DNA from: Tritrichomonas musculus
Lineage: Eukaryota > Parabasalia > Tritrichomonadida > Tritrichomonadidae
Assembly: GCA_039105265.1 (NCBI GenBank)
Contig: JAPFFF010000004.1
Location: 2,418,001-2,482,000, forward strand
DNA: 64,000 nt
Reading direction: 5' to 3'
Shown here: positions 29,601-38,472 of the stretch, one piece after another
How positions within the stretch are numbered: the first letter of the stretch is position 1
Layout of the letters: each line of letters begins with the position of its first letter
Notes under the pieces: generated by a model
Told to the model about the DNA's origin: nothing
Database searches by the model: none
Seen by the model: the letters and a program-made list of their open reading frames with translations, nothing else
Translations under genes and position numbers: made by a program

Positions 29601-32600
29601 GCATTGTGAATGAAATTTTGGCATTTCATAAGAAAGGAAATCCAGTTCTTGTCATCTTCAAGTACTTTTATGAAATAAATAACATCGTTAATAAGATAAA
29701 TGAGAGATATCCAGAAGTAATGAACACAAACAAGAAACCAACAATTTATGTGTTCAATGGTAAAGAAGAATATCTGAGACCAGATAAAATTGCTGGACAT
29801 CAGGGTTCAATTACACTTGGATCTAACATTTGTGGACGTGGCACCGATATCAGATGTTCACAATCATATCCATTACATGTCATCATTGCTTATTCAACAT
29901 TTAATGAACGCACGATGGAGCAGGTGTTTGGCAGAACTGCTAGAAATGGACAAGTTGGAACATGTCATTGTATTTGCCTTAAAGATGACCTAAATCAAAA
30001 ATCAATATTGACTTTTGAAAAAGTTAATGAGATTGTAACCGAAAATGACATTAAAACTAAAAAACAGAAAGAATTCATTGATGAATTCAAAGCAACTCGT
30101 CCGTGGATATTTGAACCTGTCTTAAAAAACAAAGATTTTGACAAAAAAGGTATTAAAGAAAGTTTTAGACAATTAAGATCTTCAATTATTAATGTGAATC
30201 GAATTGTTGCATGTGGATACACGTTTCCTCTCATAATGAAATATGATACATTTATTTCAATACAAGCACAAAGAATATTCTCCATCTTCAACTGCCCAAA
30301 TTGCAAGTACACGTGGCGAATCTTTCAAAGATATGTTAGAGAGATGATTCTCCAATCATGGACATTGATGATAAAGAAATTTGATCAACAAACAGATGAA
30401 AACAACGAAAATGAAAGTCTTGATAAATATGAAGAAAGATTAAATGAAGAAATTGACAAACTTAAGAAAAGTTTATATAGATATTTCCCTTCTGAAATAC
30501 AATCAAATGACAAATTTATTGTTCTTTCTGATGGTTCTGAAATGCAACAATTTGATGTTAAAGAAATGGTTCCTACTTTTCTTCATATTTGTTCTGAAGT
30601 AATGATTGATTGGGAAGCAAAAATTAGAAACAGCTTCTCTCTTAATAAATATTTTATCTTTATTGGTAATCCTACTCAGAAAGTTTGTTTGCAAGTTGGT
30701 TTCAAACCATATTCACTGTTGAGCAAATCAGGAGTTCGAATAACGAATGAAAATATGGATGACGCGAATTTTATCAGTGATCCAGAATTATCATATGAAA
30801 AAAAGATGCCTCACAAAAAATTCATTCCAATAAGTATCACCGAACGAATTGATGAAATCTTTGATAAAATATTACAGGCAATGAATAAAAAGATCGCTCA
30901 AAAATTCTTTGTAAAATTCTTCTTAAGAAGAACTTTGGCAGGTGCTGAATTTGGCATTTTCTTGGACTTATCATTAAGAAATAAAGAATTAGAAAAAGAA
31001 ATATTTTTACTTGCTGATAAAAGTCCACTTCTTGTTGGCACAATCTATGTGTGGAGCTTCTTTCCTATTTTTGTTGGTATTCTCATTATTTTGCTTATTT
31101 ATCTCATTGGTGTTGCCAAACAAATCGCTGAAATCATCGCTTGTCCAGAATTGAAGCTGTCTGAAATAATTGTCAAGAAAATTGAAGATAAGATAAAAGA
31201 ATCGATTGAAGGAATTATACCAAAACTTGGTGATATTATCTTTGGTAAAATAATTGACTTCTTGAAGAAAATCTTAGAAAAATTGATTGATGAATTAGAG
31301 AACAAGTTTTGTGATGATATAATGCCACCTATATTAAAAACCTTTTTAGATATCCTTGAAGGAGGGAGCGACTCTGATGGTGACAATGATTATAGAAGTG
31401 ACAATAATAAGAAGTCAAACTTATTTGAAAGAATAATTGGTCATTTAGGAAGTCTAATTAAAATACCTACAAATGTTGGCGACTTCTTGAATGACTTTGC
31501 TGATGCCCAGAATATCGTGAAGATGAGTATTCTTCTGTTACTTTGTCTTACTGCTTTCATAAGAAGATTTTCATTACGAAGAAAAGCGATCTCAAATGCA
31601 GAAAATGATTCTAAACAGTACGATGAATCATTCAAAAGTGACAAAGAAACGAGAGATCGAAAGATTGAAGAAATTGAAAATAAGAGAAAGAAAGAAGAAA
31701 ATCTTGAAAATGTTGAAACAAATCTTGATCAAAACGAAATGTCAAAAATTAACCAATCACTCAAGGATATTGAAGAAACAGGAATTTTTAAGATTTTAAC
31801 GTTTGATGTTCTCAATAAATTTGAAGTAAAAGCAAGAGAAATAAAGACAAAATCATTTATAAATCAAAAAGGAATCTGCATTCATCTCCCAACGAACAGA
31901 ATTTTCAAGAAGACTTACATGAATTTATCAAAAGACTTCTGCAAGTTATATGATTTTTTATCAACAAATACACATCCAGTAATTGCACCATTTTGTGGCT
32001 TTTTATTTAACAATGAACGAAGCATTTTGTTTCTCGAATTCAATCCAAAATGTGTCTTGCCGATTGCATCTGACAAAAGGTTTTATAAATCGTTTTATGA
32101 AATATTCAATAGAAAAAAAATTATTTTTTTGTATGGAATTGCAAGTGCAATGGAATTCCTTCATCGCAAACAAATGGATACTTTTCGTCTTGATCCATTA
32201 AATATCATTTTGGATGAAAATGAAAAACCACAAATTGTCTGCTTCAATTCTGAATTCGTCAAAGAAGATGAGGAAGATTTCCCTGAACTGACACCACCAG
32301 AAATGAAAAGTAATCCAAAGAATTATGATATTTATAAAGCGAATGTTTATTTGCTTGGATCCCTTTTATTTTATTCTTCGAATGAGCCAAGTGAAAGTAG
32401 AATAGTTTTCAAAAGTTCCAGTGAATATTTCAATACATTTCATCAATTAAGTTTTGAAAATGAATTAATTATTAAATGTACAAATCCTGATCCAAATAAA
32501 AGACCAACTTTTCTTGAAATTTGTGAAGCAATTGAATCAAGAAATACACTATCTGATGAATTAAAAGATTACATCAAATGCTTGAAAAAATTTAGAGAAT

Positions 32601-32617
32601 CAGATAATTTTGAGTGA
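26699..32617 (+). CDS. SecA-like ATPase fused to membrane segments and a pseudokinase
   Basis: A 1972-residue protein. After a ~500-residue N-terminal region of unknown type comes a SecA/DEAD-like motor. It has Walker A FQIKTGEGKS (~535-545), STFVNFECF, the Walker B box MLIDEADSILIDE (~683; SecA has V-D-E-V-D-S-I-L-I-D-E) and GFTGTIGTKDDKK (~918). GSNICGRGTDIRC (~1040; SecA N-M-A-G-R-G-T-D-I) and VFGRTARNGQVGT (~1075) follow. An acidic insert lies at ~815-850. Further on come a CPNC pair, a strong transmembrane stretch (SFFPIFVGILIILLIYLIGV, ~1450) and a second hydrophobic stretch (~1605). The C-terminal kinase-like domain (~1700-1945) has the catalytic loop FRLDPLNIIL instead of H-R-D-x-K-x-x-N and F-N-S instead of D-F-G, hence a pseudokinase. 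It probably uses ATP to thread or remodel a protein substrate at a membrane. The motor is bacterial in type, suggesting old transfer. It is intact, with no stops. Confidence 0.85.
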   Translation: MPILDPSLQYFLLNNENKQKNNKNGYSFFFKYLKIASKNKSRNNTTIWSSVQFKKDLQSSISFLNEEFECGFKYEKHFANSKKNQDYYEMLFNKINFEPDTKKLQESKKSIGTYLICDDNFNTKFYQPCVFFPKYHSWYLSDTPVAILCIDSEKFVELDDKIIQKIFTIIKLEIDLMVAANLTLILCYNGLLKTESFFYQLIQDHQFSELHINIFNDPFLERFLLFMNKHYFSSNNYLNGYMYLYSNFLNENSENYEQMQIFRRIPNVKTISFSMHPREALIKRFFVTTKPFQYCKTGFDSQHLRVILCNVAIFEQNEKVHHTKVDLSQLVSLTEYEQRVKIVKDLRNKIATETSNLCVGYIKPSDFLNSKEEYVYILIDDEKHRKLHYDVHFEDLHLIRPSMFVIDSLSLCPIEEGMHKDIEMILSKVDAKIGNLMELVESTKSNKKIKKLKKKSFSTNYFYNLVHKEYVHAIARVAFAYTYFMREKDPVRNIDFRIRNQQIYTVLEACKKFFNDNSNTATIDDSKGSIFQIKTGEGKSCIVCLIAATLALKGKTVHIVSSNIKLSNRDYIESFEFFKMLNKKSAILLHQNELPYFESVSSIENEMNELKKNFYPDCYYADEHFENTSKMNFSTCGVDSNNNEYKGKANVVFSTFVNFECFYLFLMENFPAYIEKYFEECGMLIDEADSILIDEITNGTIISREMKTNAKRILSLVYNLKEKKDKDKNEILERLKEDPMCRDIEIGDVRRMLKDNGIVNRPEFQDGKKYLVESFQVKNKKRISNFIKKTKNCAKKIKSIALGIPRKVISQLQGGEEEDDENDDDNVDFDSSDEDDDEEEDNEKLSTEKFIEFKRIVPYDYENKGMIERNKEFDGFIPQFIYLKECQKNENLIFKDISISYLYISHPIFAKLYNNICGFTGTIGTKDDKKIFADQYKLNTKNVPRHKPSLRVDFPLTAFDSVYVRNESIVNEILAFHKKGNPVLVIFKYFYEINNIVNKINERYPEVMNTNKKPTIYVFNGKEEYLRPDKIAGHQGSITLGSNICGRGTDIRCSQSYPLHVIIAYSTFNERTMEQVFGRTARNGQVGTCHCICLKDDLNQKSILTFEKVNEIVTENDIKTKKQKEFIDEFKATRPWIFEPVLKNKDFDKKGIKESFRQLRSSIINVNRIVACGYTFPLIMKYDTFISIQAQRIFSIFNCPNCKYTWRIFQRYVREMILQSWTLMIKKFDQQTDENNENESLDKYEERLNEEIDKLKKSLYRYFPSEIQSNDKFIVLSDGSEMQQFDVKEMVPTFLHICSEVMIDWEAKIRNSFSLNKYFIFIGNPTQKVCLQVGFKPYSLLSKSGVRITNENMDDANFISDPELSYEKKMPHKKFIPISITERIDEIFDKILQAMNKKIAQKFFVKFFLRRTLAGAEFGIFLDLSLRNKELEKEIFLLADKSPLLVGTIYVWSFFPIFVGILIILLIYLIGVAKQIAEIIACPELKLSEIIVKKIEDKIKESIEGIIPKLGDIIFGKIIDFLKKILEKLIDELENKFCDDIMPPILKTFLDILEGGSDSDGDNDYRSDNNKKSNLFERIIGHLGSLIKIPTNVGDFLNDFADAQNIVKMSILLLLCLTAFIRRFSLRRKAISNAENDSKQYDESFKSDKETRDRKIEEIENKRKKEENLENVETNLDQNEMSKINQSLKDIEETGIFKILTFDVLNKFEVKAREIKTKSFINQKGICIHLPTNRIFKKTYMNLSKDFCKLYDFLSTNTHPVIAPFCGFLFNNERSILFLEFNPKCVLPIASDKRFYKSFYEIFNRKKIIFLYGIASAMEFLHRKQMDTFRLDPLNIILDENEKPQIVCFNSEFVKEDEEDFPELTPPEMKSNPKNYDIYKANVYLLGSLLFYSSNEPSESRIVFKSSSEYFNTFHQLSFENELIIKCTNPDPNKRPTFLEICEAIESRNTLSDELKDYIKCLKKFRESDNFE

Positions 32618-33046
32618 AACTTTAGGTCTTAAAAAACGCTCACTTTTTATATTTTTAGGTGGCTTAGTAAGAATAAAAGTAAATGAATAATTATATATAA
32701 AATGATATAATTCTATAAAGATATATAACATCCTCGTAATGACAAAAGTTTTGAGATTTCATTAAGAGCAATAGTTATTTTTGCAGAAAATACTTTTCAT
32801 AAAAGACAAATTCAGGTTGCAATGTTCAAAAGCCTTAATGATGCAGGCATATATTAATGAGATAATGTGAATAATACTAAATTTAGATTTATTTTTTTTT
32901 ATTAATTGAACTTTAATTGATTAATACAAAAAACAAAATGAGCATGGGGAAAAAAAAAAGTACAATTTAAATCATTTCAATTAAATAGATTTTAATAAAC
33001 TTTAAAAGAGAGATTTTTTTTTTATTTATATTAAATAAATAAATAA
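32618..33046. other. Intergenic between convergent genes
   Basis: A+T-rich sequence between the 3' ends of the SecA-like gene and the orphan gene. It should contain both polyadenylation regions. Nothing else is visible. Confidence 0.5.
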
Positions 33047-36000
33047 TTAATAATCTTGAGGAATTTCATCTTTCAGGTCACCATTAATTCCTATTTGAAC
33101 TTTGAGTTCTTTATATTTCTCTTTCTGCCTAATATGGTAATTAGTTATGGTGAGAATTTGATTCTTATCTCTTGAATTTTCAGAATCTTGCTTAATCTGC
33201 TGAATCAGTTTATCAAATTTTTCCAAATCATCTTTAATTAAGATGCTCAAGATGTCATAATTTTTTTCATAAGCAAAATTCATCTCCCATGCAGTGTAAA
33301 AGTACCTCAAAGTATCCAAGAATTCATTGTGAAGGAAATTGATGTGATTTTTTATGACTGATCTCACTCTTGTATCGTCCAAAAACAAGTAATTATTTTC
33401 CTCTTTGCAATATTCAACAAATTTATTGAAGGAACTTATTGAAAGCTCACAATCAATTTGGAATCTGTTTTCACTATCATTCATTTGAGATAGAATCAAG
33501 TTGCACACATGAATGAACTCATTGTCATAAGGAGTAGATATGTAATCAAGTTCTTTTCTCATATGATGAGCAACTGCAGAGTGTGAATAAGATGAATCTG
33601 GATTAATTTTAAAGAATCGTTCAACAACAAGTTCATTCAATTTTTCAATCCAATTTGGCTGCATTTTAATTTGGAAATAAATGGTTCTTGTCTTCATCAG
33701 ATCAGTGAAAGAGAAACTTTTAATGACATCTTCTTTTGTAGTTTCACTTTTAGTTAAAAAATCAAACAAACTCGTTAAGAATGGTTTGTATGTTATTGGA
33801 TTTTCCGTGTTAATATAATGGAGCTTAACAGCTTGGTTACCAAAAGGTATTAAAAGTTCATCAGAAAAGAAATTTTGATTGAAACCTTCTTCTATTTGAT
33901 CATTGTAATTAACGATGCTGTCATCGTTGATGAGGAAAATGATTTTAGACATGTTTGATAAAGCAACTTCACTAATTTTAATAGGTTTACTTTTCAAAGT
34001 GTTGAAAGGATCTTCAACATTCATGTTTTCTTTGATTTTTTCTTGATTTTGATTTTCATTGATGTTTTCATCATCACTGTCATCGTCACTGATGATTTCA
34101 ACAATGTCTTCGCATTCAACTTCTTCATCTGAATTAATTAGTTTGCTTTTTTGTCTTGAAAAACTCAGTTCTGTCTTTCTTGAATATATGTTGTTCATGC
34201 CAATTGTCATCTCAATCTGATCAATGTAGAAATCTTTGTTCAAAACTACAATTTGGATGTCACTGATGTAACTGAGAAATGAATAAATTTTGGCAACAAC
34301 GGTGGCTGTCTTTTCTAAGTTCTGCTTCTCTGGTGGAACATGCAGAAGCAAAAAGATTGGATTCACATTGGAATTGTCTTTATCTTCAAAATCTGGATAA
34401 AATTTTATTAATGGAAGACTTCTGTCACTGAATCCATAAACACAGATATTTTTATCATTTTGATCAAATTCAGGATAATTGCTGTTGATGAGTTTTGAAA
34501 CGATGGATTTCTCATTTTTTTCAAAAGAGTTCAAAAGCAGAATTAAAGGAGTTTTTACTTGATCTTTCTTTGGTAATTTGTCTTTGCAAAATTGTTCAAA
34601 TTTTTGGCTTTCAAAATTCAATGTCTTCTTGGATTCGTCATACGTGAAAAATATGTATAACTTGCCACTATTCTTGATGAAAGAATTGTCATTAAACAAT
34701 TTTTTCTCTATTTCTATATCTTTAGATTTTTCTTTATCTTTTGACTTCTTTTTATCTTTACCTTTCAATTCAGGTTCATTTTTTGTTTCTGTTTCATTTG
34801 TTGTAATGCTTTCTTGAATGCTTCTTACTTGTTCTTCCCAATCTTCATGAATTTCATCATCATGCTTCTCTTTAAAATATAAAATTCCATTTTCAAATGC
34901 ATAAGATAAATCAGGTAATATCCAAAAATCTTTTGATGAATCTGTTTGAATTTCAGATTTGTCCGTTTTCTTCACGCTGACTTTTGGAATTTCATATAAC
35001 GATAAACGTTCTTTAAAAGTGGGAAGATAATCAATTCCATTATAATCTTTAACATTAAAAATTTTTTCTTCATTAAAAGTGGTAGGATAATTGGTATTGT
35101 TAGATGTAGAATTATTGCCACTATTTGGCGAATACATGTCTTTAGCAACTTTTTTAGCATAGGCACTTTCGATCATTTCTTTAAATGAAGGAAACTTCAT
35201 CCTTTTGAATTTAGATTTGCCAATTATCAATGGAAGTACGACATTGAACTTATCTTGATTGAATGCATCTAAAATGAACTGAAGTTGATAATACAATGCA
35301 TCAGGTAGTACTTCAAGTGATGAACATAGTTCTATGTATTCTTTATCAAAAAGTTTGGGAATTTTGGCTTTTTCATACAAATTATCAATTTCTCTTTTTT
35401 GAATTTTTTGCCGATCAAAATTGAAACAAGCAAGATTGATCAATGAAATATAATTTTCATATTTAGTCAAGGTTTTGTATTCATCAAGTTCTTTCTTTTT
35501 TGATTTGTAATTTAATAGCAACGATATTTTATTAAATAGTTCTTTTCTGCTTCCTTTAATGAAGAAATAATTCAAAAAGTTCGTGTAAAAAATAATTGCT
35601 GATTCTTCAATAAGTTTCTCATTTTTGAAGTTGAACAATAACACAGAAAATTTAGGTTCAATTGTCTTTAAGTACTTAATTACAGCACTGATGTTTTTGA
35701 GCAATTGTTGCTTTTTCCTTTCTTCTGGACAATCATTTAAATCAACATTTTCAATCGATTCAAGTTTGAGAATAAAAATGACAAATTTCGGAATTGCATT
35801 GTTTTCGACTGTTTGAATAAAGTTATCAAAATGTAACTTCATTCCTGATGCTATTGCATTGATTGCTTCCAAAAGTGCTTTTTCTGAAAGATCCTGAAGT
35901 TTCAACAGTCTATCGCGCCTATTAATTACATTTAATTCCGGTTTTATGTTATTTGTTGATTTGCTCTTTTTCTTTGACGATTTTGATGAAGAACTTTTAT

Positions 36001-37177
36001 GTTTCTTGTAGAGTTTTATTTTAGATTTTTTATTGGACTTTTTATCAGCATTTGAACTTTCTTGTTGTTGTTGTTTATCTTCAGAAACTTGAAGTTCTTC
36101 TTCTTTTTGTTGTTGTTGTTCGTTATTTTTAAGGAAACGTAGATGCCTTTTTTTTAATGGATCATTTTGACTAGTTTTCTCAAAAACTGGTGTAGAATTA
36201 TCGACGTTATGAGGTGTATAATTACCAGAAAATATAGCCCAATAAAAGTTTGCATTTTCTTCCTTAGGTTCACTGTCATCAAATGTGATATATTGAAAGC
36301 CAGATTTCTGGAATTTTAGAATTAAAAAAATTTGCGCAGCAACAAGGAAATTGTATTCATCATTGAAACAGTTGTTGTCAATAAAAAAAGGAAGATCTGT
36401 ATCAGCATAATATCTGAGTATTTCTTCAGATTGATCATTGTTTATATTTGATACTCTATCATAAAAGTCTTGAGGGCCCTGGGCAGTCTGCATGATGTAT
36501 GGTATTGGTGGTCCATTAAAATCATCTTGATTTGGCATCGGTGGTTCATTAAAATTATCTTGATTTGGCATCGGTGGTCCATTAAAATTATCTTGATATG
36601 GCGGTGGCTGGTTATCAAATCTCTCTTCGTTGGTATATGGAGGAGAATTGTTGTAATCTTGAACGGGTTCATTTTCTTGTTGATTTTCAATATCTAAAAT
36701 ATAAATAAAAGTTAAAAATGCTTTTTGGGTTAAAAACTCATCTAAATTGTTAATTGCAATTTGGTATTTATTAAAATATTGGTTTTTGCAATAGTTGTAA
36801 ATATCTTCGGTGTTAATATTAAAAATACCATTTAAAATAATTGTTTTCAATAATATAATTTTTTCTTCCCTGGTTGTGAAAGGTTGACGAGGATTAATAT
36901 ATTGAGGTATTTCTTTATATAAACGGCGAATTGAAATTAAAATATTTCTGTAACTATGAATTTCATCGTCTTTATTCCAGTTCACAAAATTTTCGAATTT
37001 GTGTAAGTCCGGCTGATTATAACGGTAATTTATTACAGATTCAATTAAAAGACTGAATGAATGACCGATATCATCAAATAGAGAATCAATTGTAGGATTT
37101 GGATTTTTCATAAAAATTCTATTATCAAAACTGTCAATTAGATTAATGATAGGATCATATTCAATCTCATCATCCAT
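33047..37177 (-). CDS. Large orphan protein, 1376 residues
   Basis: I do not recognise a family. The frame is intact and starts at the ATG that is also preserved in the duplicate. Visible: N-terminal helical region (~1-170). A proline/asparagine-rich imperfect repeat with PPMPNQDNFN units lies at ~185-230, and glutamine/lysine/serine low complexity at ~345-410 (KHKSSSSKSSKKKSKS). A lysine/glutamate-rich stretch (KGKDKKKSKDKEKSKD) is at ~800. A more ordered region at ~835-1010 has hydrophobic strands (KTPLILLLNSFEKNEKSIV, PIFLLLHVPPEK, IYSFLSYISDIQIVVLNKDF). An acidic linker (DDIVEIISDDDSDDEN, ~1015) precedes a helical C-terminal third. The ordered part is faintly reminiscent of dynamin/GBP-type large GTPases, but no P-loop is seen. 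Its ancestral divergent pairing with the SecA-like gene suggests a shared role. Confidence 0.7.
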   Translation of the reverse strand: MDDEIEYDPIINLIDSFDNRIFMKNPNPTIDSLFDDIGHSFSLLIESVINYRYNQPDLHKFENFVNWNKDDEIHSYRNILISIRRLYKEIPQYINPRQPFTTREEKIILLKTIILNGIFNINTEDIYNYCKNQYFNKYQIAINNLDEFLTQKAFLTFIYILDIENQQENEPVQDYNNSPPYTNEERFDNQPPPYQDNFNGPPMPNQDNFNEPPMPNQDDFNGPPIPYIMQTAQGPQDFYDRVSNINNDQSEEILRYYADTDLPFFIDNNCFNDEYNFLVAAQIFLILKFQKSGFQYITFDDSEPKEENANFYWAIFSGNYTPHNVDNSTPVFEKTSQNDPLKKRHLRFLKNNEQQQQKEEELQVSEDKQQQQESSNADKKSNKKSKIKLYKKHKSSSSKSSKKKSKSTNNIKPELNVINRRDRLLKLQDLSEKALLEAINAIASGMKLHFDNFIQTVENNAIPKFVIFILKLESIENVDLNDCPEERKKQQLLKNISAVIKYLKTIEPKFSVLLFNFKNEKLIEESAIIFYTNFLNYFFIKGSRKELFNKISLLLNYKSKKKELDEYKTLTKYENYISLINLACFNFDRQKIQKREIDNLYEKAKIPKLFDKEYIELCSSLEVLPDALYYQLQFILDAFNQDKFNVVLPLIIGKSKFKRMKFPSFKEMIESAYAKKVAKDMYSPNSGNNSTSNNTNYPTTFNEEKIFNVKDYNGIDYLPTFKERLSLYEIPKVSVKKTDKSEIQTDSSKDFWILPDLSYAFENGILYFKEKHDDEIHEDWEEQVRSIQESITTNETETKNEPELKGKDKKKSKDKEKSKDIEIEKKLFNDNSFIKNSGKLYIFFTYDESKKTLNFESQKFEQFCKDKLPKKDQVKTPLILLLNSFEKNEKSIVSKLINSNYPEFDQNDKNICVYGFSDRSLPLIKFYPDFEDKDNSNVNPIFLLLHVPPEKQNLEKTATVVAKIYSFLSYISDIQIVVLNKDFYIDQIEMTIGMNNIYSRKTELSFSRQKSKLINSDEEVECEDIVEIISDDDSDDENINENQNQEKIKENMNVEDPFNTLKSKPIKISEVALSNMSKIIFLINDDSIVNYNDQIEEGFNQNFFSDELLIPFGNQAVKLHYINTENPITYKPFLTSLFDFLTKSETTKEDVIKSFSFTDLMKTRTIYFQIKMQPNWIEKLNELVVERFFKINPDSSYSHSAVAHHMRKELDYISTPYDNEFIHVCNLILSQMNDSENRFQIDCELSISSFNKFVEYCKEENNYLFLDDTRVRSVIKNHINFLHNEFLDTLRYFYTAWEMNFAYEKNYDILSILIKDDLEKFDKLIQQIKQDSENSRDKNQILTITNYHIRQKEKYKELKVQIGINGDLKDEIPQDY

Positions 37178-37686
37178 AATTTAAATTCTTTTGTTTATGT
37201 TTATTCTCAATATTTTTAAATTTTTTGAATACATATTTGAGAAAAATAAAAATAAATTACTCAAAAAGTTATTAAATAATTTGAATACTTGATTGTTCAA
37301 TATTTGTTTAAATGCCTATTTTAGATCCATCATTACAATACTTTTTACTCAATAACGAAAACAAACAAAAGAATAACATAAGTGGATATTCTTTTTTCTT
37401 AAAATATCTCAAAATAGCTTCGAAAAATAAAAGTCGAAATAACACAACTATTTGGTCATCGGTACAGTTTAAAAAAGATCTTCAATCAAGCATATCTTTT
37501 TTGAATGAAGAGTTTGAATGTGGTTTTAAATATGAAAAACATTTTGCAAATTCAAAAAAAAATCAAGATTATTATGAAATGTTATTTAATAAAATAAATT
37601 TTGAACCAGATACCAAAAAAATACAAGAATCAAAAAAACCAATTGGCACTTATCTTATTTGTGATGATAACTTTCATACCAAATTT
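37054..37686 (+). repeat. 633 bp direct repeat, copy B
   Basis: Second copy of 26441-27073. Here the orphan gene on its left is complete and the SecA-like gene on its right is cut. The two copies bound an 11.2 kb unit (26441-37686) that contains one intact copy of each gene. Confidence 0.92.
37178..37311. promoter_or_regulatory. Divergent promoter region, copy B
   Basis: 134 bases between the intact orphan gene and the truncated SecA-like copy, nearly identical to 26565-26698. It serves the orphan gene leftward and a dead fragment rightward. Confidence 0.6.
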
Positions 37687-37695
37687 AATATTTAA
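37312..37695 (+). pseudogene. 5' fragment of the SecA-like gene
   Basis: 127 codons nearly identical to the start of the gene at 26699 (MPILDPSLQYFLLNNENKQK). Homology ends at 37686 and the frame closes three codons later. It lacks all motor motifs. It could still be transcribed from copy B of the promoter. Confidence 0.9.
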
Positions 37696-37710
37696 TAAAG
37701 TCCAAACCGC

Positions 37711-37978
37711 TTTAAAGTAGTAGATTTAAAATCATCTTCTCTTGATGTCTCTGGTTTGGAAACTGAAAAATGAGCGTCTTCGAAGACTTAAAGTATTAAA
37801 AGAAAAAAGTGATGAGCAGGAATTAAGAATTAAAAATATTGAAAATGAAAAAGCTCACTTTTTAAAGCAAATAAAAGAATCAGATCAATTTCACACATTT
37901 AGAATTCTTGATGACGAAGCAATTGAAAATATTGAAAAAGTTGAAGAAATCGGGTATGGAAGTACTTTGCCATCTTCA
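37711..37978 (+). pseudogene. LRR/TKL-kinase 5' fragment
   Basis: Reads FKVVDLKSSSLDVSGLETEK in one frame. It then shifts to NERLRRLKVLKEKSDEQELR, a coiled coil, then FRILDDEAIENIEKVEEIGY, the linker and glycine loop typical of trichomonad LRR-kinase proteins. It breaks off within the glycine loop at ~37978, where an RCC1 fragment of opposite orientation begins. One frameshift plus both ends missing: a scrap of a host gene. Confidence 0.6.
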
Positions 37979-38354
37979 GTCTGGAAAAGTGAATGATTGA
38001 AGCCTGCGTAAGCATGTTTAATTTTGTACTTTTTCAAAGATGAAATCTCGACGAATTCACTGACATCCTCTGTTCCTTTTCCAATGCCTAATTGAAAATA
38101 GGGAAGCAAAAATTTATTTTTTAAATAAATTTTATTTTTAAAAATCAACTTTTTTCATAAAATATAAAATTGAATATTGTTCTTACTTGATAAATGCTTT
38201 TCCAAACTGCTTCTTCGTGATTTCTCACTGCGACGATACAAGCGAAATGTTGTTTAGAAATACAATCTTCGCTGACTCGTGGAAATCTTACTACGCAACT
38301 TGCTTCAGATTGGAGTTCTTCGATAATGAATGGAAAATTATTCCAATGAGACAA
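37979..38354 (-). pseudogene. RCC1-repeat gene fragment
   Basis: Minus strand: HWNNFPFIIEELQSEASCVV, FPRVSEDCISKQHFACIVAV and NHEEAVWKSIYQ. A 95-base A+T-rich interruption (38092-38186) follows, then QLGIGKGTEDVSEFVEISSL and HAYAGFNHSLFQTEDGK, a good RCC1 propeller blade. It stops at the junction with the kinase fragment. The interruption starts GTAAGA, but an AG acceptor at 38088-38089 would not restore the frame. Removal between the two CAA codons would. Confidence 0.65.
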
Positions 38355-38472
38355 TACTTTTTTTAAAATTTTAGGTCAAAGATAGGTCAAATTGAGGTCA
38401 AAAAAGGTTTGAGTTTTGAATTTCAGTTTATTTGATTTTTGATAAAATTAATATAACATATAAATCAAAAAA

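Noticed and set aside
36442-36697. Repetitive frames on both strands around the PPMPNQDNFN repeat
   Set aside because: By-products of the short coding repeat inside the orphan gene.
26441-37686. The 633 bp direct repeats as long terminal repeats of a retroelement
   Set aside because: They consist of 5' coding ends and the shared promoter of two cellular-type genes, with no primer-binding site, polypurine tract or reverse transcriptase between them.
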